Below are positions 57,331 through 64,000 of a DNA stretch of 64,000 nt, in pieces. This DNA is from Rhyacichthys aspro (taxonomy: Eukaryota > Chordata > Actinopteri > Gobiiformes > Rhyacichthyidae). The stretch lies in the NCBI GenBank assembly GCA_036850595.1, contig CM072158.1, positions 15,763,422 to 15,827,421 of the forward strand, given 5' to 3'. The position numbers and the translations under genes were made by a program. Positions within the stretch are counted from its first letter, which is position 1, and every line of letters begins with the position of its first letter. Below the pieces are notes generated by a model. It saw nothing but the letters and a program-made list of their open reading frames with translations. It ran no database searches and had not been told where the DNA came from.

Positions 57331-58512
57331 GTAATTTCAACAATGCCAAAGAAAAGAAGTTGACGTAATTGAAAACTGTCTAGAAAGATTTTAGCATCCT
57401 TGTAAATATGATGATGCTGGACTGAATTTTTCTTCTCTGATTTTTTCCTTAATCATAACTTTTAATGTAATTTATTTTAGACTTTATTTACGTTACATGG
57501 GAATTTTGATATGATATTATTGCAAGGGCTCAAAAGTTCATGCAGAGTGACTCATCTTCATTTTATTTACACGGATGTTTCAAGCAAAGATCTAATTAAG
57601 AACTAGAATAATGAAAAGACTCCTATTTAAATAGATAGCCTTGGATAACATCTTGTATTGGGATAGGCTGTCTCCGTGGGAGTCAGGGCCCTTTGTTATT
57701 AGCAGGATCTTTCATTACAAAATAAACCTGAGGAGAATGAAATGAGAGAAGTTATTCTCTGTAGAATTGTACCACAGCCACTTCATTATTTGAATAAAGA
57801 GATCACTAGGCATTTCGTCTCCTCATCAGCAAAAAACTCGAACTTTATTCCTGATGGAAAACTTCATCGAAAGCTGAATCTTTTTACCCTGAGCTATTAC
57901 ACTCTGTTTCCTCACAGACTTGGGGACAGGAGGGCAGTAACGTTTTGATTAAGCCCAATGCCAAAAGACAGACAGCTTGGCCCTGGGTTATTCCAACCTT
58001 GTGCCGCGCTTGAAGTTAGTTCCAAGACAGTCTCCATGTGTCTTCTGCTGTCCCACGATGGAGGGAGAGACAGACTGCAAACAAACCTGCCAAGTCCTCT
58101 GTCTCGGGGCTGGACACTCTGCCAAGTCCGACATGGCTCTTGCTTCACTCATGCTTAACACAGAGACCCACTAAGATCTGAAGGGGAGCATCATTTCAAA
58201 TATGACTCCTAAAAAGACTTGAAAACTTAATGGCAGAAGGGAAATGGAGATAAGAAAGTTTGATGTGGTCTGAAATTCTCCTGTAATTGTGTGAATATAA
58301 TATCAAAACATCCCAGCATTTGCAGAAACATGGATATGTAGCACATCAGCTATCTACTTATGTTATTCAAACCATGTGTTCTGTGTCTTTTTAGAAGGAC
58401 CTGCATTATGTGCATTGTGTAAGATAAGTCAAAACACAACCCCTTTAATTTTATAGACATTTAAGTTTCCATAGTTTCCAAAAAAAAAAGCGTAAAGAGC
58501 CATTTTAGTCCC
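57331..58512. other. Non-coding, nothing recognised
   Basis: Only short overlapping frames at 57,740-58,170 on both strands, none recognisable. Confidence 0.4.
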
Positions 58513-58587
58513 ATTACTTCTTCTTTGTGTCCCTTCAAATGGCCAGAGAGGACAAACTGAGCACGGCTGGGTAACAAGCACACTCAT
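58513..58587 (+). repeat. Diverged direct repeat, copy B (partner 54,981-55,050)
   Basis: See copy A. GAGAGGACAAACTGAGCAC and AAGCACACTCAT are the best-kept blocks. Confidence 0.6.
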
Positions 58588-61500
58588 GCTTCTATTTGAG
58601 CACACATTCTTTACCATTAGATCTGTTTACATTGGGTTTGTTTACAGACAACACCATGTTCCTGCAAGAATACCATAGCTGTTCACAAGTCTGCATTTTT
58701 GCCTCTAACTACAGCCACAAAATCCAAGTATATAAAATTATGTGTTGGCAAAAAAACACATGCAATTAAATTTAGGAAAAGATAATCGAAGGCAAAGTCA
58801 AAAATGTATGACAGACACACAAACTGTTCATTCAATGTGAAATATCAACAGAGGTCTCCGCTTGGATTTCCTTCATTCTTGCTGTGATTTAAGTCCATAA
58901 AACCAGTAGAACATGTCTAAAATTTGGAGTTGGTGTATTTTATAGTTTGGGAGATATTTAGGTTTTCAAAAAGGTGTTTTGGTTTGAAAATAACAATTGT
59001 CTTTGAGCCATAGCTTTGGAGATATTTGTGCCAGATGAATGAAACTTCCAGATGTTGTCCTATATGAAGTCTATATCCACTAATCAAACATATGTCCTCG
59101 CATTTGCATCCCATCCACCACCTTAACCTGACTCCTACTGAATAAATGCTTATAAATTAACAAATATAGTATCAATTATTTCATTCTATCTCACATGACA
59201 TGACCTACACCTCAGACTTGGATCTGGTTTAGATGCAAAGATATACATTTTATTACTATATGTTCTTATTTCCACAAAATGACTCAGAGTTGATTGAAAT
59301 CAGGGGCTAGTTTCCTGCAAACCTATGACTCACAATGTGTGGCTGTTATTTGTGTTTCGTGCTGATTAGCAGACTGATTGCGATGTCCTCGTGCGTGAGT
59401 GGTGCCACTGTGATGTTAGCTTTAAACATTGCTCTGTCAGAATAAACGTGCCACTCAGCTGCTTTAGTGTGATTGTACAAGCTAAACACTCTGAAGGGCG
59501 CTGTGTGTTGTCTTGTGTAATGAAACTGACCCACCCACGGCTGGATTATGGAAAATAGATAGCAAATTCAAACATGGCACTAAGTAGCTGGATGGAAATT
59601 GCTTGCTTAATTATTTGGCCCCCGGCGAAGAAAATATCACATGAACATCCTCGTTCTGTTCCAGAGCCCACTGTATTCAAACACGGGCTTCCCCCTGCAA
59701 CTGTAAAATCGAATTTATGAAAAAGGACAATATAATAATGTCAACACATTTTTGGGTCACTATAAAAAAAAAAAAAATCTCATCTGTGAACCATTGTGCA
59801 GGAAGAAATGAGTTTAGGGCAAGTTAATACAGTATGAGCTGTGGTTGCTATGGAGCAGCTGTGTAATGGTGCCTTCTGTGATAGAGGAAGAATAATGGAC
59901 CAAGGGACCATGACCGTCATGACCTCACTCAGCAGCAAAAGACTACAGTTCATTATTTAGGGCTCCCAGTAAAAAAAACAAAACTTTACAAACACTAAGA
60001 ACATGAAGGTTCCCGATGAAAAATCCTGAAAACTGATTTTTGGCCAGACCTGTCATTATAATTTTTTTCTATTCTATACAAAGAATTAGTCAGTTAAATA
60101 AGCTGCCTCCAACTCAACTGGATAGATATACAATTAACCAATAAGAGAAGCAAACCTCCACATAAGCCCCGGCCTATTTTCAAAAAGCAAGTGCGGGTCA
60201 GGGTTGTTAAGAAGATGAATGTATGATTACAATTCATCATACATGATTTCTCCCAAGTAGAAAATGATGTGAAAGGAAGGGATTCTTGGTTTATTGCACT
60301 TCACTTCAAGTTAATCACTGTGGCTGGACAGGTTAATGAAGAAAGATGGCAGTTCAGAACCGTCACCATCACTTTATTTTGTCTTTTTTTTCCTTTAGCC
60401 TTTGTTACAGTGTATCTACAATGTACTTGTTTTTAGCCTCACTAGCTATATAGGTTTACTTTTAACTGACTGATGTTTCGTCTTCTTCTTTTTCTTTTTC
60501 TTCTTCTTCTTATTACGTATTATTAATGTATATTTTACTGTAATTTATGAATATATCACTTATTATTATGCATCTATCATACAATGCAACATTACTGACA
60601 TAATATTAACAAAAAGAAAGTTATCTTTTGAGCATGTAATTAAGTGTACTATACAGTACTATACAGGCTTTCTTTAATATTGAAAATCAATAAGTAATAG
60701 CTCAGCTGTGGTCTCACAGAAATGACCCACAGGGACTTCGAGGCTACATGAATGTTGCTCACATTTAGCGACATGTTGTAACTCTCTGCTGCCACTATTT
60801 CAATTGTGCATGAACTGAAACTGAACAACACTATCTGACCACACACTATACATCCATCTTGGGCTGATACAGTTTGTGGATCTTTTGTGGAACTACCCGA
60901 GAAAAACACAGCTTTAAGTTTAACTGGCAGCAGCAACAGCTGGCCTCCAGAAATATATCGATTTCTACAACAGTTTAATGAAAGAATGCAGCAGTACACA
61001 TTTCTCCAAACAGCATCTGCTCTGAGCTTTCTGTAGCAACAGTTTCCTTAAGATTATAACTAAATACTTAAACTAAATATTTAAACTAAATAAATGTGTG
61101 TGTTTACAAAAACCTCTCCCTTCAAAGATTTTCAAATAAAAAATATTAAACTGACACGTCACACAAAAAGATTCCCCATTGAATTGTGAACCAAGCTTCT
61201 GCTTCTGCTGCTTTAATTGAAAGCACTGAACTGTTGCTGTTTCCATACAGTATTAAATAGCCAATCAAACGTGTGTTTTCAGAGAAGCATGGAGCATATA
61301 AGATAAACTTGATGGAAGATAAGACAAATTAATTGGATTAATTTGAATTTTGAACGACATTTGAATGCTATATCGCAAAACTGAATTTGCGGGGGGGGAA
61401 AAAAAACAAACAAACACTGTCACGTTGTTCACTGTGGGCAGGCTAACACTGCTGCTAGCCTCCAGAGTAAATTCAATAATTGCAATACTTACTTTGGACA

Positions 61501-64000
61501 AGCCAAAGACACTAATAATTGTCTCTGTGATGCCTTTAGCCGCACATACACTGCAATTTATACCCAAATATGACCTGATTTGTGGTCGTATGACAATTTT
61601 TAAGTTGGCAATTCCAAATTTCGGGTTTGACGGGCTGTGTACTAGGGGTCACGAGCAGTAGCCATGGCAACTCGTACATGGACCGAGAGGATGGAGGCTA
61701 GATTGGTCATGACAGTTTGGAAGAAATAGGCACTGATCTGCTGCTTCCTGGTAAGTTTGATTTTTTGTTTATATCTTCACCAACGAGTGTGAGTGAGATG
61801 ACCAATGTCAGGAGAGAGTTTTATACTTTATGTGTTGGAGAGATGAAAAAAAAAAAAGATGCATTAGGCCACATTGGTCTGTTCCAGCCGCACTGTAGTA
61901 ATGTGACATGATTATAATGTTTCTGTAGTGTTGTTGCTAACCTTCAGTTCTCTTTGCAAAATGGATAAACCACACTGCCCCCGGCGCTCTAACCACATGC
62001 GCATCCATATATGCCAGGATCTCTTTTTTATTTTAGCCTATAGGTGCATAAAATGGCCCACATTGCCAAAAGAGTGTGTTTTTTTAACATGAAACATTCT
62101 GGCCTAACTGCTTCTGCATTCTGAGGACTGATTTATTTACTTTCAGTCGTACAGTGTGAGCATATGAATTGTGAGCTTCACCGTTTCTCATATGCAATTT
62201 ACTCATACAGAGTGAGTTAGGGTTCATTTTGACAAATCACACAGTGTACGCCTAGCTTTAGATTAGTACAGTGGCCGGAAATTGACATAAACACAAACAG
62301 TGCTTTTGTGCATGTGAATAATTTATGCAAATTAGCCATGTGCTTTGATTTAACCTAGCATTTTTTGCACCATTTAACTCATTTTTTACAGTGTATGATT
62401 CTAAACCTGGTCTTTGGACTAAAAGAGGGCTAAAAGTAAAAGGCATTCCACCTACGCCTCTATTCCACACTGTTTGCATTGGGCATAAAAAGAAAGGAAA
62501 TATTTTCAATTCAAAAATATAACAACATGTAAATTGCCTTTTTAGATCTGATCAAAAGACAATAAAATCAATTTTAAATAAAAGAGACGTGGGATGTTCT
62601 GGACTGTATCTTGGAAACGTTCCTAATCCTGGCCTCTCTAAATTTGAATTGCAGTTTTCCACATTTGTACAATACTTGGTTGCCTCTAAGCCTTAGGGGT
62701 AAAGTTACTGCATTTGGAAAAACAAACAAACAGTTACAACAAACATGTTTAGAGATAATGGATTTTGCGTACTTTAAAACCCTTTCCTAAGCCATTTACG
62801 GTGGATGGTGTTTTATCTCGTAGACCAACTGAACCAAAACACCTGCCTAATTGCTTCTATTACTGATGAGGGAACCGTCTGCTTATCACTGTCGCCTTAC
62901 ATCGCACACAAACAGATTTTTCTCCCGGCTTCCCGTTTCTTCACATCTTTCCACCGACGGCACACCACGCCACGCCGCTCATAAATCAAAGCCTTCAGAT
63001 GCCTTCAGGTGCCTAAAAGCTGCATTGTGTTTTCTTTATAAACCTCAAACAAAAGCGCCGAGCGGTACCCTTACCCACAATTACATCACTTTGAGCAGCA
63101 CAAATATTTCATTGCCCCCGCTGACCACTTCTTACATTTGGGTTCTTTGATCAATACTTTGGAATGGGATAAAATGACTGGGCGCTTAGTGTTGAGATTT
63201 TTGCAGCATAGGACTCTTTACATAGCACATGTCTTTCATCTTACTATATTGTGTACACATTGTTTTCTGTTCTCTGTTTTCTTTGGCACCGATTGGCTGA
63301 CTCCAAGCCTGAGGGGTGAAGTAACTTCCTTTCTCAGCATCAGCACAGCGCTCTACTTAGCGCTAGTTTTTTTGTTTTTAAGTTGGGGGTTGCTGGCGGT
63401 CCTCTTTTTTCATCTTTTATTTTCAATAAGTTCGAAAAAAAGGAAAACCAAATGAAGAAGGCACACTTTTGTCACTTATTCTTTTTTGCTACAGTGTTCA
63501 AGGACTCTTATAATTTCTGTTACCGTACTTATTATGGAACATTTACAGACTAGAAATGCAGTAGATCTGAATGTAATAGAAATGAAGCAGTTAAAGAGAC
63601 AACAGCTACACCAGCAACACAAAAAAGTAGTAATTATTAATTACTGTATGTAAGCCATGTTGCCAATCGTTGCAACCAACCTCACATTGCGTCAACAAGA
63701 AAGCTCTCATATACAAATATAATCAGAGCACTCTCAAATCTCAAAATAAGAGTCTACTAGAAGAAGAAAGAGAATTTCTAAAAGGTTATGCAACTGTGTT
63801 TTTTTTTGTTTGTTGTTGTTGTTGTTTTTTCATCTGATCCATAAACCCCAGTGAAAAAAGTCTATTCTTAACTGTTGGACGAGACTCTCCATTTGACATT
63901 GACTTTAATAGAGCTGCACTGTCATTGTGGCCATTTTAATATTACAGTGTTGCAACTTTTGTCCACAAATAAAACTGTTCTAGCTTTGCAGGCGTTCATT
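58588..64000. other. Non-coding, nothing recognised
   Basis: A (TTC)n-like tract lies at about 60,480-60,510 and a G8A-type tract at 61,391. Open frames up to about 116 codons lack motifs and splice context. Confidence 0.4.

Overview
The window looks like vertebrate, most likely teleost fish, nuclear DNA. It is AT-rich, has GT-AG introns and CA/TA/AGT microsatellites. It also carries typical fish repeats: Tc1-like elements, hAT-like elements, a solo LTR, a tRNA-derived SINE and a LINE 3' end ending in a GACA-type repeat. Most of the 64 kb is non-coding.

The one convincing gene is on the minus strand, about 25.6 to 11.7 kb. I assembled it by hand from 20 coding exons plus one 5' non-coding exon. 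All introns are GT-AG, every junction phase agrees, and the 3,888 coding bases form one open frame of 1,295 residues. From N to C terminus it encodes: a KMT5A/SETD8-like SET domain (three exons); five copies of a 26-residue Q/S/T/D/E-rich repeat, each from one 78-nt phase-0 exon; two unique phase-0 exons of 18 and 46 codons; four more repeat copies; a 22-residue acidic exon; a 653-codon exon with an acidic/Ser-rich leader, two CCHH/CCHC-like zinc fingers and a tyrosine-recombinase (phage-integrase-like) domain whose R-K-R-H-Y residues are all present; and four short exons ending in a basic, tryptophan-patterned (Myb/SANT-like) tail. Two CCAAT boxes 31 bp apart lie just upstream of the first exon.

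The middle exons sit in an array of about 845-bp genomic units (16.1-24.2 kb). It is interrupted at 18.9-19.8 kb by the two unique exons. Each unit carries one coding exon and about three 50-bp intronic sub-repeats. A histone-methyltransferase-like domain joined to a transposon-type recombinase through a repeat linker made by exon duplication is the most interesting system here. I recognise the SET part and the zinc-finger/recombinase part as types seen repeatedly in teleost gene predictions, but I know of no assigned function.

The rest is repeat landscape. 0-0.9 kb: end of a broken Tc1-like element. 25.9-27.7 kb: LINE 3' end followed by a dead Tc1. 31.2-32.2 kb: DNA-transposon-derived dispersed repeat. 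33.3-34.5 kb: hAT-like element with 8-bp target duplication. 36.2-36.6 kb: MITE containing a 41-bp perfect-arm hairpin. 38.06-38.44 kb: solo LTR with CCAAC duplication. 40.86-41.34 kb: fold-back mariner-type transposase fragments. 46.2-47.1 kb: old tandem array invaded by a MITE and a SINE. 49.56-49.83 kb: inverted copy of sequence from 2.2 kb next to an extreme poly-C tract. 55.5-56.8 kb: dead Tc1 with a nested insertion. No tRNA, rRNA or CRISPR was seen, and I could support no other protein-coding gene.
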